This document shows positions 9,055-16,618 of a stretch of 64,000 nt of DNA, one piece after another. The notes under the pieces were generated by a model that saw only the letters and a program-made list of their open reading frames with translations, did not search any database and was not told the DNA's origin. Position 1 is the first letter of the stretch. The number at the start of each line of letters is the position of its first letter. The stretch lies in assembly GCA_964468125.1 (NCBI GenBank), contig CAYXVF010000001.1, positions 80,068 to 144,067 of the forward strand, written 5' to 3'. This stretch comes from CAYXVF01 sp964468125. GTDB taxonomy: Bacteria > Myxococcota > XYA12-FULL-58-9 > CAYXVF01. A program made the position numbers and the translations under genes.

Positions 9055-9615
9055 CCTCGCACAAAAAGTGCGAAGTGGCGCGCGGCGGTCCCCGAGTCTT
9101 TCCGCTTCGCCGTCAAGGCCAGTCGGCGACTGACACACCGCAAGCGCTTGAACGATCCGGAGGAGTTCTTGGGCTATCTCTTCAGCTCGCTCGCGGAGCT
9201 TGGGCCTACGCTCGGCGTGGTCCTGTTTCAATTGCCTCCCAGCTTTCGCCGAGATCTGGACCGTCTCGAACGCTTCCTTCTCGCTTTGCCCGCAGACGCG
9301 CCCGTCGCGTTCGAGTTTCGCCACCGGAGCTGGAGCGAGGATGCGGTGGAGAAGCGCCTGCGCGAGCACGGTGCCGCCTGGGTGGTCGTGGATGACGCAG
9401 GCGAGCCCGAGTCGATCCCGGTGACCGGGTCGACGACCTATCTGCGGCTACGCAACGAGAGCTTCGGCAAGGAGGACCTGCTCGCCTGACTTCGGAAGAT
9501 CGAAGCCTCAGGGGTGGAGCGAGCTTTTGTCTTTTTCAAGCACGAAGACGCCGGGGCGGGACCCTCGCTCGCTCTGCGCTTGCTCGAACGGGCTCAAGCG
9601 CTCGCCATGCGCTGA
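9055..9615 (+). pseudogene. DUF72 (YecE-like) remnant, 5' truncated, internal TGA
   Basis: The frame directly after the ku stop reads WRAAVPESFRFAVKASRRLTH, then LGPTLGVVLFQLPPSF, VAFEFRHRSW and TYLRLRNESF, all DUF72 hallmarks. The N-terminal part with the conserved GTSGW-type segment is missing and there is no start codon. At 9487-9489 a TGA stands in the place where relatives usually have Trp; the frame then continues (LRKIEASGVERAFVFFKHED) to a natural stop at 9615. One truncation plus one nonsense change indicate a dead gene. Its 3' end overlaps the end of the convergent kinase gene. Confidence 0.8.
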
Positions 9616-11552
9616 GGACGCTCGCCCGACAGGAGGTCTTTTAGCTTTTCCACCGTCAGGGGTTTGCTGACGATACACTGCTTCGTTTGGGTCGCGTAGG
9701 CGTTCACGAGCGTATCGTCCTGCATGCCGGTGAGATGAACGATCCGCTCAGCATTCTCCGGCGCTACGGATCGCGCTTTTTCAGCGAGGTCGAAGCCCGA
9801 AACGCGCGGCATCATCACGTCGAAGAAGATGATGTCGAAGCTGTCCCGGCGGAGAGTCTCGAGCACGTCCTCGAGGGAGTCGTCGAGCACACGCAGGTCG
9901 AACTCGTCGCTCAGGAGCCGTTGGTAGGTCCTCCGTGTCCCCGCATCGTCATCGACGAGCAGGATGCGGGGCTTGCGCGTCGCGTCGTCCGACACTGGTT
10001 TTTCGGGCAGAGAGACCGTCATCGGCCTGCTCAGCAGCTCGCGTACTGCGCGCAGGAGCGCACTTTCGATGAACGGCTTGCGAAGCAGCTCATAGTGAGG
10101 GAGCTGCGCGAGGAGCTTCTGGTCGAGGGAGTCGTCGTCGTAACCGGTCATGAGCAGGAAGCGCATGTTCGGGTCCCGGGCAGAGAGCTGCAGCGCGAGG
10201 TCGGGTCCGCGTCCATCCGGCATGACGATGTCCGAGACCACGAGATCGATCTTCCCTTCTTCGATGTCGAAGACGTCTCGGCCTTCTCGGGTGGTCGATG
10301 CTTCGATGGTGGAGAAGCCATGCTTGCGAAGCATGCGAACGGTGAGCGCCCGCACTCGCTCATCGTCCTCGATGACCAAGATGCGCGCGTTGTTTCCGTC
10401 GGCGCTTTCCTGCTGCTCAGGGCGTAGCTCCGTCAGCGGCTGCGCCTGACCTCGCTCGCGAGGAAGACCGATCGTGAAGCGCGTACCCTTTCCGACCGTG
10501 CTGTCGACGTCGATCTCGCCGCCGGATTGCTTGATGATCCCGTAGCAGGTGGCCAGCCCCAGGCCCGTGCCGCTGTTGCGATCCTTGGTGGTGAAGAACG
10601 GCTCGAAGATCTGCGCCTGCACTTCCGGCGGCATTCCCGAGCCGTTGTCCTCGATCAGCACGAGGACCTGATTCTTCTCCGGATCGTTCTTCGTCGCGAT
10701 CCGGAGCGTGCCGCCGTCGCGCATCGCGTCGCGTGCGTTCACCGCCATGTTCATCAGGACCTGCTCGAACTGTGCTGCGTCCACGCGAACGGACCAGAGC
10801 GCGTCCTCCAAGCTCAAGCGAATGTCGATGTGCTCGCCGATCGTTCGGCGCACGAGCTTCTCGACGTTGGTGACCAGCTCGTTGAGATCGAGAATCCGTG
10901 GCTCGATCGTCTGCTTGCGGGAGAAGGCGAGGAGCTGACGGGTCAATGTTTCCGCGCGGTCCGCAGCTTTCAACACATGGATCAGATCCTCGCGCCGGTG
11001 GTCGCCCGGAGCGAGCTCGTCCAAAACGAAGCGAGAGAATCCGATGATCGCCGTCAACAGATTGTTGAAATCGTGAGCGACGCCACCCGCGAGGCGTCCG
11101 ATCGCCTCCATCTTCTGCGACTGATGGAACTGCTTTTCGAGCTCTTTGCGCTCGTGCTCCGCTTCCAACATTCGCAGGCGCGACTGTGCCCGCTCGACCG
11201 CGTAGTGAACCGCCCGGCGAAGAAGCTTTGGAGTCAGATCGTTCTTCGTCAGATAGTCCTGAGCGCCGAGCTGGACCGTGTTGATCCCGAGCTCTTCTTC
11301 GTCGTGCCCCGTGAGGACAATCACCGGCAACTCCCGGGTGACGAGCTCGCGGATGAATGCTTTTCCGCCGCCGTCGGGAAGCATGTAGTCGACCACCGCG
11401 CAGTCGAAGTGCATGGCCTCTACGAGCTCGCGAGCTCGGGCGCAGTTGTGCGCGATCGTGACCCGATGCCGGTCCTCGAGCATGCGGGCTGCGAGCCGGG
11501 CGTAGTGCTCGTCGTCGTCGATCAGGAGAATCGAATAGTCCGCTTCGAGCAC
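9594..11552 (-). CDS. Soluble hybrid histidine kinase (REC-HisKA-HATPase-REC-REC)
   Basis: 652 residues from a GTG start, preceded by GAGGTGA. Domains: receiver 1-120 (Asp55 in VVDYMLP, Lys103); HisKA with phospho-acceptor His160 in the GVAHDFNN motif; HATPase about 270-385 (NARDAM, DNGSGM, GTGLGLATCYGI); receiver about 400-515 (SDIVMP); receiver about 530-645 (FFDVMMP). There is no membrane or sensory domain, so input probably comes through the N-terminal receiver. Its promoter region (11553-11772) is shared with the divergent receiver gene at 11773 and holds two palindromes plus a candidate sigma54 promoter. It probably serves the linked regulators; the wiring is inferred. Confidence 0.93.
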   Translation of the reverse strand: MLEADYSILLIDDDEHYARLAARMLEDRHRVTIAHNCARARELVEAMHFDCAVVDYMLPDGGGKAFIRELVTRELPVIVLTGHDEEELGINTVQLGAQDYLTKNDLTPKLLRRAVHYAVERAQSRLRMLEAEHERKELEKQFHQSQKMEAIGRLAGGVAHDFNNLLTAIIGFSRFVLDELAPGDHRREDLIHVLKAADRAETLTRQLLAFSRKQTIEPRILDLNELVTNVEKLVRRTIGEHIDIRLSLEDALWSVRVDAAQFEQVLMNMAVNARDAMRDGGTLRIATKNDPEKNQVLVLIEDNGSGMPPEVQAQIFEPFFTTKDRNSGTGLGLATCYGIIKQSGGEIDVDSTVGKGTRFTIGLPRERGQAQPLTELRPEQQESADGNNARILVIEDDERVRALTVRMLRKHGFSTIEASTTREGRDVFDIEEGKIDLVVSDIVMPDGRGPDLALQLSARDPNMRFLLMTGYDDDSLDQKLLAQLPHYELLRKPFIESALLRAVRELLSRPMTVSLPEKPVSDDATRKPRILLVDDDAGTRRTYQRLLSDEFDLRVLDDSLEDVLETLRRDSFDIIFFDVMMPRVSGFDLAEKARSVAPENAERIVHLTGMQDDTLVNAYATQTKQCIVSKPLTVEKLKDLLSGERPQRMASA

Positions 11553-11574
11553 CAGGTCACCTCTCCCTTCCCTG

Positions 11575-11590
11575 TGCGGAGAACGGCCCA
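11575..11590 (-). promoter_or_regulatory. Candidate sigma54 promoter of the hybrid kinase gene
   Basis: On the minus strand TGGGCCGTTCTCCGCA keeps GG at -24 (11589-11588), GC at -12 (11577-11576) and the ten-base spacing. The other positions match the TGGCAC-N5-TTGC consensus only partly. The predicted start near 11564 leaves a leader of about 12 bases holding GAGGTGA before the GTG. Confidence 0.45.
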
Positions 11591-11612
11591 GGAGGAGGTG
11601 TCGTTGAGGGAG

Positions 11613-11634
11613 AAACGTCGAGAATCCGACGTTT
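11613..11634. promoter_or_regulatory. Palindrome A, copy 1: AAACGTCG-N6-CGACGTTT
   Basis: Perfect 8-base arms around the spacer AGAATC. The same palindrome with spacer AGAATT occurs at 14225-14246. Its centre is about 35 bases upstream of the -24 GG of the candidate kinase promoter, so it is placed like an activator or repressor site. The binding protein is unknown. Confidence 0.75.
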
Positions 11635-11638
11635 TATC

Positions 11639-11654
11639 GTGTCCGAGTGGACAC
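11639..11654. promoter_or_regulatory. Palindrome B, copy 1: GTGTC-N6-GACAC
   Basis: The arms can be read as GTGTCC-N4-GGACAC here. It lies five bases from palindrome A and about 83 bases upstream of the -24 element of the strong sigma54 promoter at 11728-11743, a usual distance for an enhancer site of an NtrC-type activator. A related site is at 14185-14204. Confidence 0.65.
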
Positions 11655-11727
11655 AACTGTGTCCTTGGTGCGTGGCCAGTGCCACACGGCGTCCTACGAA
11701 TTCGCTTGGAGCGAACGCCTCGGTCGC

Positions 11728-11743
11728 TGGCACCAACCTTGCT
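11728..11743 (+). promoter_or_regulatory. Sigma54 (-24/-12) promoter of the receiver gene
   Basis: TGGCACCAACCTTGCT matches the sigma54 consensus TGGCAC-N5-TTGC at every defined position, with GG at 11729-11730 and GC at 11741-11742. The predicted transcription start near 11754 is 19 bases before the ATG at 11773, leaving room for the GGGAGG ribosome site. Confidence 0.8.
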
Positions 11744-11772
11744 GTTCCGATGCTCGGGAGGTTGGGACCAAC

Positions 11773-12771
11773 ATGCATCAATCACTATCCGACCGTGTCT
11801 TGTTTGTGGACGACGACGAAGCGGTGCGTGCGACCTTTGAACGAACCATGAAGAAGGCGGGGATCCCCTGCGACATCGCCTCGGACGCCGCGGCGGCCCT
11901 GGCCTTGGCCGAGGACACCGGCTACTGCGTCGTAGCCACGGACTACGCAATGCCAGGCAAGAACGGCTTGGAGCTGCGCGATGCACTGCGTGAGCTGCAG
12001 CCCGATGCGACCTTCGTGCTGATCACGGCGCAGTGCACACTCGAGCTCGCAATGCAGGCCACGAATGAGCACTCCTTCACCTACGTGCTGACCAAACCGT
12101 GGCGCTCCGCCGAGCTTCACTCGCTCATGAACCGCGCTGCGGAAGAAGCCTGGGAGCGCACGTCCGCCCGCACGCTCGCCAAACGACAAACCGAGCGCTC
12201 CCGCTCCGACCGCCAAGACGACAACACCCTCTTCGCGACGGTCACCTCCATCGTCAGCCAGCTCTGCGGCACCACTTCGCCGAAGCTACAGCGTCACACG
12301 GAACGCTACCGGTCGCTCGCAGGTCTGCTCTGTGACGCGATGTTCATCTCCGCCGAGCAGCGACGCGATGCAGAAATGGCGGCGGTCGTGCTCGCGGCGA
12401 GCGAAGCCGGCAATCCCGAAAGCAACCCCGCGAGCTGGCTGCCTACCGTTGGGCCTTTCGCTGGCGCCCAGCGGGCGTTGGCCTCGGTGAGCGAGCGGTG
12501 GGACGGACGGGGCGATCCGTCGGGCCTAGCCGGCGACGAGATCGACGTGCGCGCGCGCATTCTCGCGGTGGTGCGCTCCTTCGACCGCGCGATGCTCGAT
12601 TGCGAGGGGCTGAAGTCTCTCTCGACCGAGCTCGCGGCCGCAAAGGAGCTCGTGATCAGTCGCGCGGGAGCTGAGCTCGCGCCGCCGGTCGTGCGCGCTC
12701 TGCTCGGCATCGAAGAAGCGGAGCTCAAACGAGTCTACCAAGCGCCGCCCCATCTCGAGCTGGTGGTCTAG
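11773..12771 (+). CDS. Response regulator with a degenerate HD-GYP-like output domain
   Basis: 332 residues. The ATG at 11773 is chosen because it begins the receiver fold (MHQSLSDRVLFVDDDE) and lies just downstream of the sigma54 promoter. Receiver: phospho-acceptor Asp57 in ATDYAMPG, Lys near 107 in LTKPWR. The rest aligns by eye with the HD-GYP domain of RpfG-type c-di-GMP phosphodiesterases: HTERYRSLAG at the first helix and ERWDGRGDPSGLAGDEI in the GYP loop. However, the HD pair is absent (RRDAEMAAVVLAAS) and GYP has become GDP. It is therefore probably catalytically dead and may act as a sensor or protein partner. It is convergent with the NtrC-type gene, one base apart. Confidence 0.8.
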   Translation: MHQSLSDRVLFVDDDEAVRATFERTMKKAGIPCDIASDAAAALALAEDTGYCVVATDYAMPGKNGLELRDALRELQPDATFVLITAQCTLELAMQATNEHSFTYVLTKPWRSAELHSLMNRAAEEAWERTSARTLAKRQTERSRSDRQDDNTLFATVTSIVSQLCGTTSPKLQRHTERYRSLAGLLCDAMFISAEQRRDAEMAAVVLAASEAGNPESNPASWLPTVGPFAGAQRALASVSERWDGRGDPSGLAGDEIDVRARILAVVRSFDRAMLDCEGLKSLSTELAAAKELVISRAGAELAPPVVRALLGIEEAELKRVYQAPPHLELVV

Positions 12772-12772
12772 G

Positions 12773-14140
12773 CTAGGCCGCGCGGCTCGTCTCCACACCC
12801 AAAGCTCGGCATTTCTTGTAGAGATGGGAGCGCTCCATCTCGAGGGCGCGCGCCGTCTCACTCATATTGTAGCCATGATGCTCGAGCGCCTCTTCGAGAA
12901 TGCGCCGACCGGCGGCGTCGTGCAGGTCCTTGAATGAGCGGCCCGGAGCGAACAACCCCGCCGCCCCGTTCTTGCCTTGGGGTTCCTCACCCGCGTGACG
13001 CAGCACGTCCGCGATATCGATCACGTCGCCCTCGGCCATGATCACCAATCGCTCCACGAGGTTTTGCAGCTCGCGAACGTTGCCCGGATAGTCGTGCCGT
13101 GCCAATGCCTCGAGCGCTCTGCCGTGAAGCTCGACTGCCGGGCTGCCGTTTCGCTCGGCCGCTCGAGCTACAAAGTGATGGGCGAGCTCTGGAATATCCT
13201 CCTTTCGCTCACGCAGTGGCGGTGTGCGAATGTGGATCACGTTCAGTCGGTAGTAGAGGTCCTGTCGAAAACGCCCGTCCTCGATCATTTGCTCGAGATT
13301 GCGATTCGTTGCAGCAACGACGCGAACGTCGACGCTCAGCGTCCGGTCGCCGCCGACACGCTCGAATTCCCCCTCTTGAAGAACACGCAGGACCTTTGCC
13401 TGCATCTCGGTCGGCATTTCGCCGATCTCGTCGAGAAAGAGCGTTCCCTCGTCGGCGAGCTCGAACTTGCCTCGACGCGTTCGGGTGGCACCCGTAAAAG
13501 CTCCTTGTTCGTGCCCAAAGAGCTCGCTCTCGATCAGGTCGCGGGGAATCGCCGCACAGTTGAGCTTGATGAACGCATGGTCCGCGCGGCGCGAAGATTC
13601 GTGGATCGCACGGGCGACCAACTCCTTTCCCGTTCCGTTCTCTCCGGTGATCAGGACCCTGCCCTCGGTCGGCGCCGCCTTTTCGATCATGTGCAACACG
13701 CCACGCATCGCACGGCTCGTCCCGATGAGGCCTCGCGTCGAGTCGTGGGCGAGCGCTTCATTCTCGCGACGGAGGCGCTCGAGGCGCATGACGTTGGAAA
13801 TCGTCACGAGCACTCGTTCACGCACCAAAGGCTTCTGCAAGAAGTCGACGGCACCGAGCTGCGTCGCTCGGACGGCGGACTCGACCGTGCCTTCTCCGGA
13901 CATCATCAACACCGGCTGGTCGTGCTCGTCGACGCGCATCTTGCTGAGGACGGAGAGTCCGTCTTGGTCCGGCAGGTGGAGGTCGAGCAAGACCACGTCG
14001 ATCGGGTGGGACGGTAGGGCCGCGAGACCCTCCGCCCCGCTGCTAGCGCGCACGACATCGAACCCCTCGCGCTCGAAGATCCGTTCGAGAAGCGCCTGCA
14101 CGTGCTCGTCGTCATCCACCACCAGAATCGTCGGCCTCAT
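12773..14140 (-). CDS. NtrC-family sigma54-dependent response regulator
   Basis: 455 residues from the ATG at 14140, preceded by GGAGG. Receiver 1-115 with Asp53 (LLDLHLP) and Lys103. AAA+ domain about 135-370 with Walker A GENGTGKE (165-172), the sigma54-contacting GAFTGA loop (212-217) and Walker B GTLFLDEIGEMP. The C-terminal Fis-type helix-turn-helix spans about 415-452 (MSETARALEMERSHLYKKC). When phosphorylated it should remodel sigma54 polymerase at -24/-12 promoters; three candidates lie within 3 kb. It is the natural candidate to bind palindrome A or B. Its own upstream region carries both palindromes, so autoregulation is likely by inference. Confidence 0.95.
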   Translation of the reverse strand: MRPTILVVDDDEHVQALLERIFEREGFDVVRASSGAEGLAALPSHPIDVVLLDLHLPDQDGLSVLSKMRVDEHDQPVLMMSGEGTVESAVRATQLGAVDFLQKPLVRERVLVTISNVMRLERLRRENEALAHDSTRGLIGTSRAMRGVLHMIEKAAPTEGRVLITGENGTGKELVARAIHESSRRADHAFIKLNCAAIPRDLIESELFGHEQGAFTGATRTRRGKFELADEGTLFLDEIGEMPTEMQAKVLRVLQEGEFERVGGDRTLSVDVRVVAATNRNLEQMIEDGRFRQDLYYRLNVIHIRTPPLRERKEDIPELAHHFVARAAERNGSPAVELHGRALEALARHDYPGNVRELQNLVERLVIMAEGDVIDIADVLRHAGEEPQGKNGAAGLFAPGRSFKDLHDAAGRRILEEALEHHGYNMSETARALEMERSHLYKKCRALGVETSRAA

Positions 14141-14161
14141 CGCTGCGCCTCCGTTGCCATG

Positions 14162-14207
14162 GGGACACGCGTCCTGTCGGGCGGGCGTGTCTCCCGGGAC
14201 ACGCGTC
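14162..14207. repeat. Two direct copies of GGGACACGCGTC, including palindrome B copy 2
   Basis: GGGACACGCGTC occurs at 14162-14173 and 14196-14207, 34 bases apart. Between and overlapping the second copy, GCGTGTC-N6-GACACGC (14185-14204) forms a palindrome with the same GTGTC-N6-GACAC core as 11639-11654. The cluster lies 22-70 bases upstream of the NtrC-type gene start (minus strand) and 60-105 bases upstream of the -24 element at 14266. Confidence 0.7.
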
Positions 14208-14224
14208 GGGTTCCCGACAGCGCC

Positions 14225-14246
14225 AAACGTCGAGAATTCGACGTTT
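14225..14246. promoter_or_regulatory. Palindrome A, copy 2: AAACGTCG-N6-CGACGTTT
   Basis: Spacer AGAATT; arms identical to the copy at 11613-11634 and 21 of 22 bases shared overall. The centre lies 31 bases upstream of the -24 GG at 14266-14267, close to the 35 bases seen at the kinase promoter. This repeated geometry argues for a functional site rather than chance. Confidence 0.75.
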
Positions 14247-14264
14247 CTCTCCCGATCGGGAGCT

Positions 14265-14280
14265 CGGCACGCCCCCTGCA
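14265..14280 (+). promoter_or_regulatory. Candidate sigma54 promoter of the lipoprotein gene
   Basis: CGGCACGCCCCCTGCA has GG at 14266-14267, GC at 14278-14279 and ten bases between. It differs from TGGCACG-N4-TTGCA at the first T of each element. The predicted start near 14291 gives a 16-base leader with GGAGGTGAAGG before the ATG. Confidence 0.6.
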
Positions 14281-14306
14281 ATTGCCTTCCGCGACGGAGG
14301 TGAAGG

Positions 14307-14747
14307 ATGCGTGCTGAGAAGCTCTCGTTCGCGACATGTGTGACCCTGCTGCTCGCCAGCGGCTGCGCTGGCTCTAGTGTCTACGTCACACAGCGTGTCG
14401 CCATGGACACAGATCCGGCGCTCGCGTTCCTAGCGGTCGAAGCGTTCGCGAAAGAGCAGGGATGGACGCTCACCACCGTCGCGGCGAACGCGGGCTACAT
14501 CGAAGCCCTCACACCGAACCGCATCCTGGGGGCCGTGGAAGTCCGCGACCGCTGGAGTTTCCGCGTCACGGCAAACGGAATCGAGGCGACGAAAGAGCTC
14601 GAAGCGCATTTCGGACCCGACGAATGGGAGCGCTCTCCCTACGTCTGCGACTCCTACGAGTACCTCGAAGAACGCGCGACTCTCAGTGACATCGTTTCAT
14701 TTCTAAACAGCAACCGTACCGTTTTGGCCGCACACACGCGCCGCTGA
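14307..14747 (+). CDS. Small lipoprotein of the sigma54 island
   Basis: 146 residues with a strong ribosome site (GGAGGTGAAGG) and a lipoprotein signal whose lipobox is LASGC, so Cys near residue 20 should be lipidated. The mature part begins AGSSVYVTQR and has an alpha/beta composition with one central hydrophobic strand (NRILGAVEVRDRWSFRV); no family is recognised. It has its own candidate sigma54 promoter with palindrome A upstream and sits head-to-head with the NtrC-type activator, so it is a likely target of that activator. The PilZ gene follows after 15 bases, probably in the same transcript. Confidence 0.75.
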   Translation: MRAEKLSFATCVTLLLASGCAGSSVYVTQRVAMDTDPALAFLAVEAFAKEQGWTLTTVAANAGYIEALTPNRILGAVEVRDRWSFRVTANGIEATKELEAHFGPDEWERSPYVCDSYEYLEERATLSDIVSFLNSNRTVLAAHTRR

Positions 14748-14762
14748 GTACAGGAGAACTTG

Positions 14763-15590
14763 ATGAGCAGCCTTTCTCTTCTCACCTCCAATGAACGCTG
14801 GGTCGAGCTTCCGGAGCAGGAACGCAACGTCGAGTCCCGCGAGAAGACGATCTTCGAGAGCTACACGGACGTCGAAAACAAGCGAGAGGCCGTGCGGAAC
14901 AAGGTGCGACAGCTTCGCGAGCTCGTCGCCGCCCTTGCCGACGACGTACCCGCACGCGACGAGCTCGAAAGCGGCCTCATCGGTCTCGAGTCTGTGGGCG
15001 ACGACCTCGAGCAGACCTTCGAGCCTCTGGTGGAGCTGCGCGCCGAGTACCTCCGGAGGAGAGAGGCGCTGTGCAAGCGGGTCGCTGAGGACGTCTCCCG
15101 CCTGTGTGAGCGTCTCGGGAGGGCTGGGTCGCGCGCGGACGAGCTGCACGCGCGGGCTCAGCGGGCTGTGGAGCGCCGCGCGCAAGAAACCCCCGAGACG
15201 ACCGTCGACGCGACCGCGTCCGAGTTGCCGTCCACGCCGTCGATCGAGCGCGACGCGGTGGCCGAGCCCTCGAATGATGTCGTTGACCTCGGAGCGCGGG
15301 TGACTCCGGAGAGCGAGGACAATTTTTGGGCCGGACTCGACGCGGAAAGCGGCGTCTTCGTGTCCACGATCAACATCCTGCCTCTAGGGCAGCGCGTACA
15401 CGTGCGCGTGGATGTGGAAGGCATGCACAGCGTCAATGCCTACGGAGTCGTCCGATGGTTCCGCGACTGGGACGACGACCAACCCGAGCTGCATCCCGGG
15501 ATGGGGATCGAGCTTCAGGAGCTCGATGAGTCGCAGAAACGCGTCGTTGAAGAGTTCATGTCTCGCCGGGATCCCTGGCTGTTCGTCTAA
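14763..15590 (+). CDS. Coiled-coil protein with C-terminal PilZ domain
   Basis: 275 residues from the ATG at 14763 with AGGAGA upstream. Residues about 15-135 are charged and helical (coiled coil). A short Thr/Pro-rich linker leads to a PilZ-like beta-barrel domain from about 180 (GVFVSTINILPLGQRVHVRV, GVVRWFRDW, PGMGIELQEL), of the type common in myxobacteria. PilZ domains often bind c-di-GMP, but the classical RxxxR and DxSxxG residues are not evident here, so binding is doubtful. Its position behind the lipoprotein places it in the same sigma54-controlled unit, next to a receiver with a dead c-di-GMP phosphodiesterase fold. Confidence 0.75.
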   Translation: MSSLSLLTSNERWVELPEQERNVESREKTIFESYTDVENKREAVRNKVRQLRELVAALADDVPARDELESGLIGLESVGDDLEQTFEPLVELRAEYLRRREALCKRVAEDVSRLCERLGRAGSRADELHARAQRAVERRAQETPETTVDATASELPSTPSIERDAVAEPSNDVVDLGARVTPESEDNFWAGLDAESGVFVSTINILPLGQRVHVRVDVEGMHSVNAYGVVRWFRDWDDDQPELHPGMGIELQELDESQKRVVEEFMSRRDPWLFV

Positions 15591-15617
15591 CAATCATTGA
15601 CTAACGGGAGAGTGGTC

Positions 15618-16325
15618 ATGAAGAAGTTCATCGTATCTGTATTTCCTCTCATCGTCGCCTGTGGCGGTGGAGAAGGTGTCGAATACCCCCAAGGCGTCGA
15701 GGCCTTGACCCTGAGCGCACCGCTCTTCGAGGCGAGCAGCGACGGGTGCAGCGTGGAGCCCATGGCCTCGGAGGTTTTGACCGACTGGTTGATCCCCGTG
15801 CGCGAGCGGGTTGGAGCGCCCGCGGGCTTGCTCGCCGAACTGCGAGACGCGGCGCCCACCGTCTGGAGCACGGAGATGGTCGAGTGGCGCGTGGCAAATG
15901 CGCTCCAGGACCTGCGGCTCATTCAAACGGTGCGCGAAGACGGGTATGCGCTCTCCTTGCGCTACTCCGAAGAGAGCACCGCAGGGACCTTCGCCTGGGC
16001 CGACGGCACCATGAGCCGCGATCGTAGCAGCGGGCACTGGAGCGTCTACGCCTGGAACGGTCAGCCCAAAATGGAGGTGAGCTGGGAACGCGTAGGTGAC
16101 GAGCTTCTCGTCAACCACGACCTCGTGGGGAGCGGTCGAAGCGCGCTGCGCGTACGCTCCGCGCTCGCCGAAACGGTGACCCTCCAAGAGGATGCGCAAA
16201 CCGCCGCCGTAGCCCAATGGGACTTCGGCAACGCGCGCGGATTTGTGGAGGTGGCCGGGACCCGGTCCTGCCTGGAGCAGGCCTCGGGCTTCGTCTGCCA
16301 ACGGCTGTGTGACGACGGACGGTGA
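15618..16325 (+). CDS. Putative lipoprotein of unknown function
   Basis: 235 residues from the ATG at 15618, preceded by GGGAGAG. The leader MKKFIVSVFPLIVAC has a lipobox ending at Cys, followed by GGGEGVEYP. The mature protein is beta-rich, with aromatic alternating stretches (SGHWSVYAWNGQPKMEVSWE), and ends in a Cys-containing tail (RSCLEQASGFVCQRLC) that could form disulfides. No family is recognised. It follows the PilZ gene by 27 bases on the same strand and may be the last gene of that transcript, as a hairpin follows. Confidence 0.7.
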   Translation: MKKFIVSVFPLIVACGGGEGVEYPQGVEALTLSAPLFEASSDGCSVEPMASEVLTDWLIPVRERVGAPAGLLAELRDAAPTVWSTEMVEWRVANALQDLRLIQTVREDGYALSLRYSEESTAGTFAWADGTMSRDRSSGHWSVYAWNGQPKMEVSWERVGDELLVNHDLVGSGRSALRVRSALAETVTLQEDAQTAAVAQWDFGNARGFVEVAGTRSCLEQASGFVCQRLCDDGR

Positions 16326-16374
16326 GGTCCAACTCTCCCGCCCAACAGTAGAATCATCGTCCGTCTTCACCCAT

Positions 16375-16409
16375 GAGCGGGGTCGGCCTAGAGCGGGTCG
16401 GCCCCGCTC
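16375..16409 (+). terminator. Hairpin downstream of the lipoprotein operon
   Basis: Arms GAGCGGGG and CCCCGCTC enclose a 19-base loop that itself repeats GGTCGGCC-like sequence; a weak T-rich tail (TATTTCT) follows on the plus strand. It could end the transcript of the island. Confidence 0.45.
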
Positions 16410-16618
16410 TATTTCTCGTTCATCGCCTCGAGCTCCATCACGATGCGTTTTCCGAGTCGCCGGTAGCCGAGCACTCGCTTGCCGACGATGTCTTTTAGTG
16501 GCGGGTCGACGGTTCGCAAGAAGAAGGGGCTCGCGCGGTCGACGGACCGCAGCGGGCTTCCGCGGGTCAGCACCTCGAGTCGCTCGATGTAGAGCGTGAT
16601 GTTCGGCAATTCGGGCAC
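16409..16618 (-). pseudogene. Fpg/Nei DNA glycosylase remnant (N-terminal third only)
   Basis: A GTG start with GGGGAGA upstream opens PELPNITLYIERLEVL, which carries the Pro-Glu N-terminus used as catalytic residues by formamidopyrimidine-type glycosylases, then SPFFLRTVDPPL and RRLGKRIVMELE. The frame stops after 69 residues, where intact members have about 270. The helix-two-turn-helix and zinc finger needed for DNA binding are absent. It is a truncated, presumably inactive copy, and its end coincides with the hairpin arm at 16409. Confidence 0.75.

Noticed and set aside
8320..9369. Minus-strand frame of about 350 codons opposite ku
   Set aside because: Ku is unambiguous on the plus strand; this frame is its shadow.
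14763..15590. Functional c-di-GMP binding by the PilZ-type domain
   Set aside because: The RxxxR and D/NxSxxG residues needed for the ligand are not visible, so only the fold is claimed.
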